From assembly GCA_003344405.1 (NCBI GenBank), contig NOWV01000115.1, positions 1 through 64,000 of the forward strand: a stretch of DNA of 64,000 bases. Reading direction: 5' to 3'. The position numbers were made by a program, and so were the translations under genes. How positions within the stretch are numbered: the first letter of the stretch is position 1; each line of letters starts with the position of its first letter. The DNA is from Trichoplax sp. H2 (Eukaryota; Placozoa; Uniplacotomia; Trichoplacea). The notes beneath the pieces were generated by a model. The model was not told the origin of the DNA, made no database searches, and saw only the letters and a list, made by a program, of their open reading frames with translations. Of this stretch, positions 26,251-38,075 are shown in pieces.

Positions 26251-29200
26251 AGTAATAGATTAAAGAGTAATAGTGATTTAATCAAGGATAAATTTAGTAA
26301 TGACTCAGCGATATACTCTCTCGTCAATTTCCTTGGAAAAGTGTCGTTCAATGTAAGTTACCGCTATAGCTATATAATATTGCAAGCGGCTTTATTACTA
26401 CTACTCATATTGATTAGATAAATAACGTTACTAAGAAAATTTGTTAGTTATCCTTCTGGAAAAGAGGTCACGGGTTATTTAGCCTATTTACTCTGTTGAT
26501 TGAGAAGCAAACTCTTTTTGTCATTACTCTTACTGAGACAGCAACAATAATTGGATGCCGCAGGTGTTACCGACGACCATTGTTCCACCGGGAATAGGAC
26601 ATAATATTAATGAAAAGGAACTATAGTTAGTTTATCGTCATTCAATAGGGTCTCTAACGTATCGAGAATGATTTATATGGCAAAATCGCTTATTTTGATA
26701 TTCAACAAGGTTATAGTGATAGACTAAGTTCGCAGTGATGGATAGGTTGAATTTTCGGCAACATATCGTTCTTTAATCATCACTTGGACCATGTTTGTTG
26801 TTGGTCTATTTCACGACAAAGTGATGATAGTAAAATACATGACCTATGGGTCTATGAGAATTCTTATTTACTTTAAGAACACGATTTAAACAACGGTATG
26901 CTTAATATAAGTTACAATGTCATGTTGTGTACTTTTTATTTCAAGTAATGACTTTTAAAAAATTCTTATTTACTCAAAGTGCATAAAAAATAATCCAATA
27001 ATAACTGCATCGTTACGGTTAGCTGGTAATAAGGCGCCAAAAAGCATCTAGATTGAATGCTATTTCTTGATTTATAACATTATCTTCAGGTGTTCATTTA
27101 ATAGTATACATTAAAATTAGACTAATTACATTGTTTGATCTAATTTTCGTACCAGAAATAAGAAATAGATTAATTCATTGATCAAATGATATAGATTTTA
27201 TTATCTATTAAGTTAGGTTACAATGAGTCAGTTAGTTAGAAGATACATCTCAAAGCCTACTTCTACTCTTTATCATAGTCGAAAAGTGCAAAGTATCTTT
27301 AGTTTTAGATTAATGGATAATGATTTTCACTGCAGTAAAAAATAAGAAGTACCATAGGACACGAAAGTGGTCTCATGACTGCGTTAAAATTTTAAAAGTT
27401 TGCATACCAAGTACTCATTATCGATCATTAAGCATCGCTATAGTTAGAACTCTATATTTTTGAGCTTAGAAGGAAGAGCTTGCTGTAGGTAAGACTGCAT
27501 AGTTAGGATAGTTTTTTCGGCAATGACAGCGAAATCAAGTGATGTCAAAGCAGACATAACGCACCTTATCGTCCATTTTCATATAATTAATATATAAATA
27601 AGAACAACTTGCGATAAATCAACTTAAAGTTAATCGGAGAAACATTTGCCTTTTAAGAGCTACAGTATCGAATCCTTCCCAACTAATATTAGTCATCAAT
27701 CATTGACAGCCATTGGTCTACTCTTGGCTTGGAATATAATATAAATAGTTCATACTAAAGCGGTCAATACGGACAACTGCTATGATCATATGAAAGCAAT
27801 GCTCTTACCTAGCGGTTGATAAATCTTCAGTTTTATTGTTCTTCAATGGTATGTCTTAATTATAATTTGTAGGTATGCCATTTCTGCTGTATCTCTGTAT
27901 TGTTTGGCATATTATGGAGGATAAATAATAGCTTTAGTAATGGATTCTCCTTTAAATTGTATTTATGAATAATTCATTATTTTATACCCTCAATTGTGTT
28001 TTAGGAATAACTTTTAGAATCTTAATTGCTCAATGGTGGACAACCATTAATGCAATCTTGTTATGACTTTTAATTCGGTCCTAACATCCTGCTACCTATT
28101 GAACTGTTCTATAAGATTTGATACATCTGCTAATAGAAAAGTTGATGACGATTCCATGGAGCCAATTTGAAGCGATGACGTAATTTCTCTATCCTTAATT
28201 GATAATTATAATATACTGCATAATACACACGGAAGTGGGATTTTATGTTTTGGTCAGGATGTCTGAATTGGGTGCATTTCCCCAAAAAGGGTGTATTGAT
28301 AGTTTACGACAATATGAATGAGAGAATACGACCTTACCACGCTTAATGACATGTTTACCATTAATATTGCTAGTCTGATGGAAATTAGGACTATTGAAGT
28401 ATGAAGAGTCACTGGTAATAGTAGAATTTAAAATGCTCTAGTTTACTTCTGTATTGTTAAAATCTGTCTCACTAAATAATTATATACATAAATAAATACG
28501 AATTTAGATCGATGACTGAAGATAATACCTAGTTCAAACTACCACGAAACGGAATATCGTGCTTTGCATAAATGGTCATGTATCATGCTAATAACTGTGC
28601 TACATAAACCCTATAAGCAGACTAGGCACACTTAAAATCTACTGTACTGTAGGCGGTTTAGGAAATCCTTCAATTTAGTACACGGTAACGTAGTACTGTA
28701 TATACATCATTAATTGCTCATGGGCCCTATGCCTACACCATCATCATCATGGTCCGTCCCTGTTAATAAAGATAATCTATTAGAGACAACTTGCCAACAT
28801 GAGTTACTGGTACTTATCAAAATTCTGATGCATACAGAATTAATAATGATAACTATTTGCTCTATTCATCACAACAGCTAAAATTGATTAAAAAAACCCG
28901 TCGACTTAGATTGCTCTCTCTATATTTTAATGCTAACTCGCATAATCGATATGTTTTGGTAAATTCTACAACATTGATCATAGTCCTTAACGAAAATGAT
29001 TTAAATCAATATTCTATACTGTTATCCACTCAAATTTTCAGCGGCAAACTAGTTCTATGAAGTTGAGGGTCAGGAATTGTGATCGAGAGTATCGCGACAG
29101 GTGAGTATTGCGGCATTTTGTTTTAAGATTGGCCTCTGTGTATTGTATACAGATACGTTCAGTTAAAATAACATTACTGGTATATCATGAGAAGGGGCAA

Positions 29201-29772
29201 AAAATACTCTGTCTACTAGTTGGTGCCGTACTTTCTCAAATTTACTTTATTTCCTTGAATTGCATGAGTAGTTGGCTAAAACTGAAGTCAAAAGATTAGA
29301 GTATGATATTTTATCTGTGGCATACTATGCATTGATCCATAATACGCGTATACGGTATACATGCTACGTTGAACACAACATTGTACAATAGCAATGCCAA
29401 TAAGGGTAATCAATGAGAATTCATTTAAAACACTTTTGGAGCAACTTAGTATCTGCGTTAATACTTGGATTCTATAACAAAGACTGCGCCAAAATAAAAA
29501 AATAAAAAATAAAGATGCATCTTTGTGCTTTAATCTTATTCGCTGTCTAAAATAACATAGAAACGAAACAACTAATGCTGATAAAACAACCACTCTAATT
29601 ATTGGTTGATTGTGTCTTTGTTATGCAACTCTGTCCTGAGCAAATATCCTTGTAGTGATATGAATCTACTTCATCATTTTTGTTTTATTTACCGTCATTT
29701 TTAAATGTTCTATGCGATATTTATAGAATTAATCGACAGTATGCTTTATTAAGCGAATTGATTATCATCTTA
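26251..29772. other. Intergenic, no firm gene; one open segment at 28838-29060
   Basis: Mostly AT-rich without coding signs. A + strand segment 28838-29060 is open after a catacag acceptor-like site and ends in TGA. Its translation (for example KLIKKTRRLRLLSLYFNANS) is basic and resembles no family I know, and no partner exon was found. A minus-strand frame at 29288-29593 is hydrophobic and also unsupported. I do not call either a gene. Confidence 0.35.
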
Positions 29773-29796
29773 ACATCAGTGAGTCATCACTGATGT
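29773..29796. repeat. Perfect inverted repeat, 10-bp arms with a 4-base spacer
   Basis: Left arm acatcagtga at 29773-29782, spacer gtca, right arm tcactgatgt at 29787-29796, fully complementary. It could form a hairpin in either strand's transcript or act as a dyad protein-binding site. No gene assignment. Confidence 0.8.
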
Positions 29797-29937
29797 ATCA
29801 AGAGAATCATTCAAGGTCTATGTACTGTTGTACATACGAATACTTCACTGATTGTTCTTCTCGTGTATCTTCTATCTACTGTATGTCAAGAATGGCTACA
29901 AAAATAAGTACTACGACGTCGCTACCAAAAGTACAGT

Positions 29938-29990
29938 CAGGGACTTTTAAGACGACTTGTCAAAGACTGTATTCGTCTTCAAAGTCCCTG
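29938..29990. repeat. Inverted repeat, 18-bp arms with one mismatch and a 17-base loop
   Basis: Left arm cagggacttttaagacga (29938-29955) and right arm tcgtcttcaaagtccctg (29973-29990) pair at 17 of 18 positions around the loop cttgtcaaagactgtat. The stem is long enough to be a structured RNA element or a protein-binding dyad. No transcript evidence is available from the sequence. Confidence 0.75.
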
Positions 29991-30710
29991 GTATAGTCAA
30001 GTTGGAGAACAGATCAATTCTAGTGCTTTAGTAGCTGAATCTATTCAGTTGGATAGATGGAAAAGCGAATGCAGTCAGCTATGATAGTGCATTACTGCAT
30101 TGTCAGGTGATGTTACTTTCTATAGCATGGAATCACTTCCGTCAGATTGCCAATTCTACGTCCCGGATGTTATTGCACGGATCACTATGACGTTCAATTG
30201 AAAATAGTCCAATTATTGTAATAGAACTGAATGTTCTATCTTTCAAAGGCCATAAACTCAACTATTCTGAGAATCTTTACGGATAAAAGCCAATACTAAT
30301 GAATCCAAAATCAATCATGGGTATTTAAAATTGCAGAAAATTTCAAGTCCTCGCTGTATTGCGCCGCAAGAGTTGTGTTGATCAACAGCAATCATAGAGT
30401 ATCGATTATAATTATAATTTATTCTCGATCGCTGAATATTGAATATGGGCAAACGATCTCGCTAGGCAGTAGGCATGCAAGATCGGCTAGCAGCAATCTA
30501 GCAAACTATTGAAGAGAAGCTAATCGATTGTAGGCATTTCTCTATCCTGTAACAATCGTTTACACTCCTTGATAACTATTACTAGACGGTATGCAATCCA
30601 TTGGTCTATGTCAATGAGAAGAGTAAACGATGTTGTCGCCATCTTTGTTGTCGATGATTGCCCACTCATCAGTATCAGTATACGAAGGCGGAGGCATTGC
30701 GTGCGTCGCG
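29991..30710. other. Region left of the GTAC island with short protein-like open segments
   Basis: Higher GC than the surroundings. On the minus strand, short open segments read MPPPSYTDTDEWAIIDNK (from about 30694), MATTSFTLLIDIDQWIAYRL (from about 30642) and HNSCGAIQRGLEIFCNFKYP (about 30320-30379). They look more protein-like than chance. I could not join them with consistent splice sites, so no gene is called. A divergent partner of the CUB gene is possible. Confidence 0.3.
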
Positions 30711-31325
30711 TTGTACTCTATGAAGTACAGTAAAGTACCGTACAGTAAAACAACTGTCTACAGTATGTGTACTCTAGTCTAGTACAGTACTGTACTGTAG
30801 GAACGAGTTCGTCGTGACTAGGGACGATGACGAGTCGCTATTGGGTCCATTCACGGTCATGATACTGTACCGTACCGTGTCACACCGTACCGTTCCGTAC
30901 CGTACCGTGCATCTCTCCGTGGCGAATAAACAAACACTCAATTCTTCGACAAGGGGCTTGGATTGTCTTGCACAAACTGGTACGGAGAAGTCAACCTTGA
31001 TACAATCGTTCTACGTCCTGCTACGTTGTTTATAAAGAGTGACGACCACATGAACGTCACCCATTCCCTACAGTACAGTACGCCGTCCCGTACAGTGTCT
31101 CGTCTACAGTACAATAGACTGTACACATGGCTTGATTTCTGTACTGTACACTACAGTCATTTTCCAAGTACATACGGATATTGCAGCGAGCGTACCATGG
31201 ATTTGTAAGAGAAATGCGCATTCTAGTCTATGGTCGTATAGTACAATCGCGTCAAAACAATTTACAGTACAATATAGTACTGTACAGTACATTCTAAGGT
31301 ACAGACGTACAGTACTGTACACTTC
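30711..31325. repeat. GTAC island 1: dense TACAGTAC/GTACTGTA and CCGTA motifs upstream of the CUB gene
   Basis: By hand I count about 30 GTAC tetramers in some 620 bases, where two or three would be expected by chance. They occur mostly as TACAGTAC and GTACTGTAC, which are near-palindromic. A CCGTA run lies at about 30867-30910 (accgtaccgtgtcacaccgt and onward). The block is richer in GC than the flanks. Its right edge is about 220 bases from the ATG at 31548. None of the three frames of the motif contains a stop, which explains the overlapping spurious open frames here on both strands. Role unknown; promoter-associated repeat is my best guess. Confidence 0.8.
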
Positions 31326-31547
31326 ACTCTACCCCAAGTCACTCCGGTCACTAGGACTCACCTCCATATAGGGGTGTACTACACTCCACGGCCACAGTCA
31401 ACATAACATCAGCACGTCAAGCGGCTAACGTGTATTCCTAGGCAAAGATTAGCGAAAAAATCCAAAGCAATCCCAACCAGCAAACTCATTGAATTTAGGC
31501 TAAATTGATTGAATTTTCACAAACGGCTAAGGCATTTCCTAGTCAAT

Positions 31548-34500
31548 ATGGAGTTATTTCTAAGGATTTGCCTATTGCTTGTACTGGGCGTTGCTGGAAT
31601 ATCTTGTAAGTAATATTCATTTCGTAATTTGACATAGTCAAGTTAAAAAATTCATACAATCTTTTAAAATTCACTGCCAAGTTGGTAGCAGTGCAAGCGA
31701 ACCAAAACTCAAACCAATGCCATGTTCAATGGAATAGTTATTATTAAAATGCTATTGATTAATTGAATGTTTTTAATGTTCTATGCCCAAGAACCATTCT
31801 TATTTTACTACGTTTTGACTTGGATTGAGTAGAGAATAGTTGAAACGATAGGGTTCAGTGATGCTTGTAATCTTGTCAAGTTCAAGTGAAAGGGGTCGGG
31901 TCATCTCTCGCTAAACTCTAGTCAGTTTCAGCCTTGCCTCATCTTGACAGTTGTTGGCATGAAATTAAGTTAGATGGCGTAAAATTGCATCAACTAAATT
32001 TATATCATAACATAGCGATAAACAGCCATAGTTGTCGTTTAATGAAGAAATGTTCATTGATGGTAATTAGGCCGATAACCTTCTCAACTTGATCCAATTT
32101 CTTCCATGGTGGTTCGTATGAAAATGAATCGAAGCTTTAAATTGTGTTGACCAAATTCATATCATAACGTACCGATAAAACAGCCGATCGTTGTAAAAGA
32201 AATATTCATTGATGATAAGGGTCTCAACTGGGCCTCTAGCTTTCTCCACTGGATGTAATTTCTTTTCACCAACATTTTCTACAACTCATTACTGTACGTA
32301 CTCGATTCCTAATCTAACGCCAACATGATTTGGGAAATGACTACAACGACTACTGAATACTCTTAACATTGCAACTGTTAGGTCACGTTTAATTTCCAAA
32401 CTAATGTTAATGTTACTATTCAATCTGTGGTAAGTATGATAAGTCTGAATTTTTCATCCAACAGCGATTGGAAACGTAACGGTTGTTACTCCACTTTACA
32501 CTGTACAGCACACTGGTATACAGTACAGTACATGAACGCATAACGGTAGCGCATAGTATACTATGGAGTATGGCATAGAACCGGTGTTTAAGAGGCTAGC
32601 TAATGAACCAGCATAAAAAAATCAAAATTTATAATTAGATGTTATTTTTCACTCAAGCTCATTAGTGATTCGAAAATGCTTTAACGCTGTCAACGAAATT
32701 GACCATTAGCCTTATTCAGTTCACGATATACTGCACTTTACTGTTTTGGTAGTAGATTTTTAATACGGAAACGGATAGCGATAACAGATAGAATTGCTAA
32801 GGGTGACTAGGTACCCGTGCACCGTACACTTTATTAATAATGAAGCCATCCAAGGTTTACCGATCGACTGTAGCAAGGGTAGCTAATCAAGCTCCGTATG
32901 AGCGTCACTAGCGCTATTAAGTAGTCAAGCTAATATCGAGCAGACTATAAAGAAAAGCACAAATCTTGATTTCTCCTGTCTCTCGATTATATCTTGGATA
33001 AGTACTGTAGTAACTTGCCAAGTAATCCAGAATAGAATATGACTAATGATAATTGATTATAATTAATTATTCACTCTATTTTGAGATTAATCTCAAAAGT
33101 TTGTCTACAGTAATCAGGATCATATCTGTGTGCATAAGTTAGATAGTTTCTTTACTCTTTCATCATTGATATCGTATTAATTTTGATGAAATCTTACTAA
33201 CCAGAAATTATTAAGTATTTACATAGGCATTGATATTACTGCTATATGGAAATACGGTAGGCTAATTAAATTTGAGATTAATATTGTACCAGCATGCTGT
33301 GCCACTGGTGCCAAAAACCAAATATTTTTAAGAAAGGTACTATTTTAGAATGCTTGCAAATCTCCGATTCAAGTTTATACGGTACAGTATATCTCGTCGA
33401 TAATGATGTGTAACTATGAGTCGATAAGAGTATAGCACAGTATACGGTCAAGAAATTTCATTTATCATTATTCTGCCACTAGCGCTTTGCAATTAAAACA
33501 GTCTACATTAAAAAATTTTGCAACATGACTCTGTTCTTATCGACGATGAAAACCTCGTATATTCTACAGTGATGGCTTTATTCCGCGAGCGAATATTAAT
33601 TCGACAACTCAATAAGACTTGTTTGTGATTTGCATTAGCCTAATTGTCATAACTACATATTTCTAAAAATTTTACTTTGAATTTGAAGTAACTCAACTAA
33701 AAATTGCGTAAATCTATCGGATGGGTATGTTTAATATTTTATTTGGAAGGAACATGCTACACTTGAGTTCATGGTGGTTTATACATATCCATAAACATCG
33801 TTTACGCAAAGAATAGTAACTGAGTAACTCTCGTGATTATCTGCTAGTAGATATAATGGATTTAAGAGGTGATTTTTCAAAGGGATTGGTTGTAGTGTAA
33901 GTAGTATAGTACAGACGACTAAAGACATAAAGAGAGCTTTGCAATATTTTGACATTTCAGTACTATGATAATAGGGACTTATACGAGTATAAACGTACTA
34001 CTGAGAATCCTAAAATGTAAATTAGCTCACGCACAGTAATGGTAAAGAAACCTCTATAGATTCTCTAAATTTATGCTGAGAATGTAACGGTAGCCATGTT
34101 AATGTCTCAGCGGATGTGACAATATGCCCTATCTCTATGTACGATATTTTTCAATATTTTAACCATAAACTATGGATAGATTCCATCAAAAGCTTTGATA
34201 GTGACGGTAGTAATCGACCTTGTTAAATCTATATTGCTCAAATCATTCCTTAATGCTGACCTAGAGTCCTTTCTGTACTGTACTCTACAAGGGTATAGTA
34301 CATTCGGCAAGGCTACTAGAAAAAGACCAGTAGTAGTCTATGGAAAGCCGTTGCATACACTATGGCACAACCTCCATCGATAGCCATTACGCATCACTCA
34401 ATGATGAAGACAATTTAGGGAAAGAAATGTAATATAAGCTTACTACAAAAAACGCCATTAGTCCAATGTCATTTTAGTAATAATTGTTGGGGAATGTGGT

Positions 34501-37500
34501 TATATTTTTTTGTTATTTGGTACTGCTATTGATACAGCTTTCATGAAGAAAGTAATGACAAAAATAAAACTTTTATATTTGGATATTTTTTCAGCTTTAT
34601 ATTTCACCTTACTTACCATCGTGTTCTTTTCTATTTATAATTGTAGGTCAAATTGTGAACATTTCTCAAAGTAAGTCGACATATTCAGTAGTGGTATATT
34701 TATTTGCAATTGAAAGTTATTTCGACAATCAGCTAGAATAATTCACGTTTTACTGACATTGTCTAATGATGCTTTCGTAGCGTCAGAAATTGATCGGTCT
34801 TTTTATCCATTGTTAGCATATATGCTTTTCTTATAATCGATAACGTCTGTCGTCAGAATAAGTAACATTAATTATTCTATTTTAAATTTCAATTGTTCAA
34901 GTTTAATTGAAATTAGTACCGTATCAACTACAATAGCATAACTGTTAGTTTAGACTTGAGTAATGACTCTGTAGGCTTAACCTATACTATAATTAAATTG
35001 GTTGCCTTGTAGATCTAATCTAATAGTTTCTCGATACGTTTGTAATACTTATTTTTAATAATGTGTATTAGCATTTTATATGCCGATAATAATTTTAATA
35101 GTAGAAACATTAGAATATTTGTTAGTATTTAACGGCTTCATGATTTACTCTTATTGGGTTGATTGAGTAAAGGCAAGCTTGGAGAGACTGTAAACTGGTT
35201 ATTATTTAGTTAAAGTAATAACGTTATAGTTTATATAAATCACTGTCACAACCCATATACTGTGAAAGTATGGAAAGAATTTTCTGTAGTTGCCATCGGT
35301 GCCTTTCTAAATGACAATCCAGTATAATTCGAAAATTTTCCTATGATAAATAGCTCTTCTTGTAGCAGTATGACGTAGTTTAGTTAACTATTGGGCTGTT
35401 ATATATAAACTTTTACTCTTCTGCGATTTATTTTGTCGATTGCAATGGTTAGCGATAATAACTTCATCCAGATTTTCTGTTCGTTTACTTCTAAATTACT
35501 GTACTGTACTTCCGTTAAAGTCTAGTGGATTGAGATGCGAGAGATTAAGCGTAGTTATGTTAATTTAAGGTAACTTACGAGGAACGTGAGTACGCTTATG
35601 CGGACTTATCTAACCTTATGGATTATATCTGTGAAATATTAGTACTGTTTTCAACGTGGATACGCTAAATATGAAATAGTAAATGTAAATTTTTTAGTGA
35701 AGCATTTCACAACTCCTCATAAATTAGGTATTTTATTTAATTAAATTCTATCTCAATTCTGGTTGTACTTTACACTTTACACGATACATGCTGCCATAAC
35801 TTCAGGAAGAGATTGTCGATAATTTTAAATGATTGTTAAATGATGATGCAGATGTGGAGTGGAAAGGTCATGTTACTGTAGGAGTAATAATCGGATACAT
35901 TTACTAATTTGATCAATAGAATGCAATATGATTGGTCCGTTAACTAATTATTACCACAAAGATTCTGATTTGAGTGGAATGATCGAATTGGATGGCAGTC
36001 GTTTCGTTAAACCGTGGTGTTTCTGGTATTTTCAGACAGGGTAAGTAGTATTATCGATTTCTGGTAGCAAAAATTCAAGTAGCCAATTTGTCATGTAATT
36101 GAACGACGGTCTAATATCTGCATATATTGTTTTCAAAAAATAATGAGTATTTTCTGATTGTTCTTGCGCATTTATTAAACCAGGGAAAATATTATGCTGA
36201 CTTTTTACTTGCGTGATCTGAAGTTACCGTCCAATTCATCGTTGGTAATTGCATCGCAAACATCATCTAAATACGTTGTCTATAATAGCTTAAGTAACGG
36301 AATTTCAGAGCCCGTGGAGTCGTTATTTACCAACAAATTTTACGTTAAATTTTACAACAATAACACACATAAATATTACAGCCCTAAATTCAAGCTTCAT
36401 TTTGGTCCTTATTTCGGCAAGTTTCTTAATATTTCTAAATTTACTTACGCTATTAAATTAGGGTGATACTTTTTCAGATCTTATATTATACTATATTGAT
36501 AGAGTGCAAATCTATAGTAGATGTACTTTCGAACTGATGCCTATTACTATAACATTTTTAGATATATAAACTTTATTATTTTTCATTTTGGTGGTTGCTA
36601 TTATTTAATTGTAGGTGATACTTGCTCGCATGCAACAATATTCCAATATTCATCTGGGCGGATTAATAAGGGATATGGTTCTAATTTCCCTTACTGCGGC
36701 TGGACGATCAAGGTGCAGCCAAGTTACGGAATTACAGTCAAGTTTAATAAATCTTCAATGGTCGGCTTTCCTTCGAATACATTTGTTAAATTTGGTGTAA
36801 CCATCCCTATCGGTAAATTTGATCGCAATGGATTGAATTAATACCAAATATATAATTCATTTTATAGTTACATAAATTCTGTAAATGCGTATTTGTAAGG
36901 CTAATCTCATTCGATGCAAATTATGCAATTACGAGTTTAACATGATGGTGCAATCAATATTGCAAGTCTTTGTAGATACCGTAGCTTATAAAGGTTTAAG
37001 CTTAATTCTGAAAATTATTTCATGTTAAAGATGTTTAATTAGTGTGGCTATTATTCCTTACAGATCTAAAGAAGTACGTCAATTATTTTGGCTCTGGTGA
37101 TAGCATGCCTTATAACTTGAGTACGATATCTAACGTCGTTTGGATAGCTATTACGAAATCGAACGGCATGCCGCCGCTAAGGAATACTACTCTTGCCTTC
37201 AGCTGGTTTTCAAAGCCTAAAACAAGTAAGTCAATCATTATTGATGCAGTTGAATTCTATTGACGTATGTCTGCGTTATAAAGAAAATCTTATAGGAAGA
37301 TATATAATACCAGTTATGTTTGCTTAGGTTGGAGATTATAATGCATTTTACCTAGAGTATTATTTTTTCATTTCTGACAGATATGACAAGTTATCCATCG
37401 TATATGGATCATCATGCAAATTTTGGTAAGTTGCAAAGAAAATGCATAAAACTGATATAATTACATACTGATGTTGTTAATAAAATGTATCGGCGCAATG

Positions 37501-38075
37501 ATTTTAGATCACCCCACTACTGTGGCAAATTGGGGTACTGTTATGAGTACCACAACTCCCAAGAACAACAATCATTCTACAACATACTTTAGTTGGACTG
37601 TTTCTTTCGGATTATGTTTCGCTTCTTTCTTTCTTGTTATAACCGTCGTTTCATGGTATATTCGACAGCGGCGACTACAAGCTTTACAACAAAGTTCTAT
37701 ATCTTCGCGTCGTTTTTCTCGTGATCCGGTGTCTATGTCACGTCCTCCATCGACTGTAAATGAAGTAACAGGTAATTACGATCTATACAATATTTATCAC
37801 TAAAACCTAAAGTATACCATTAATTTATTCAGCTATACTATTGATAATGGTAACAGGTTAAAATAAATGGATGTAATAACTTATTTTATAATCTTTGTTG
37901 TATAGTTCCGCCGTCATATGAGGATTGCGTTCAAGCTAGAGGTGGCGCTTCAAAAGATCAGATAACTGGTGATGAGGCCTTGCCTGATTATACAAACGTT
38001 TCAAATAATAATGAATCTACGGAACCTCCTTCGCCTACTACGACGAATGAAGGCAATAGTAATGAACTTGTATGA
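31548..38075 (+). CDS. Single-pass receptor-like protein with two CUB domains and a PPxY tail (nine exons)
   Basis: Predicted type I membrane protein, 424 aa. Exons: 31548-31605, 34647-34670, 35920-36040, 36184-36416, 36615-36812, 37064-37225, 37381-37425, 37508-37771, 37906-38075; every junction keeps frame and the total is 425 codons. Residues 1-19 are a signal peptide (MELFLRICLLLVLGVAGIS). CUB1 spans about 29-145 (C29, C61; SGMIELDG, PWCFWYF) and CUB2 about 149-263 (C149, C173; GSNFPYCGWTIKV). A Ser/Thr/Asn-rich stalk follows, then a membrane span at about 310-332, a basic stop-transfer RQRR, and a tail with PPSY at 370-373, a class recognised by NEDD4-type WW domains. CUB domains bind proteins or carbohydrates outside the cell; the ligand is unknown. 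Exon 2 is a 24-base microexon. The donor after 36416 is GC (gcaagt) rather than GT. All introns are phase 1 except the one inside CUB1 (phase 2). Confidence 0.82.

Noticed and set aside
34195-34383. 62-codon open frame in intron 1 of the CUB gene
   Set aside because: No splice sites consistent with the flanking exon phases and no recognisable domain.
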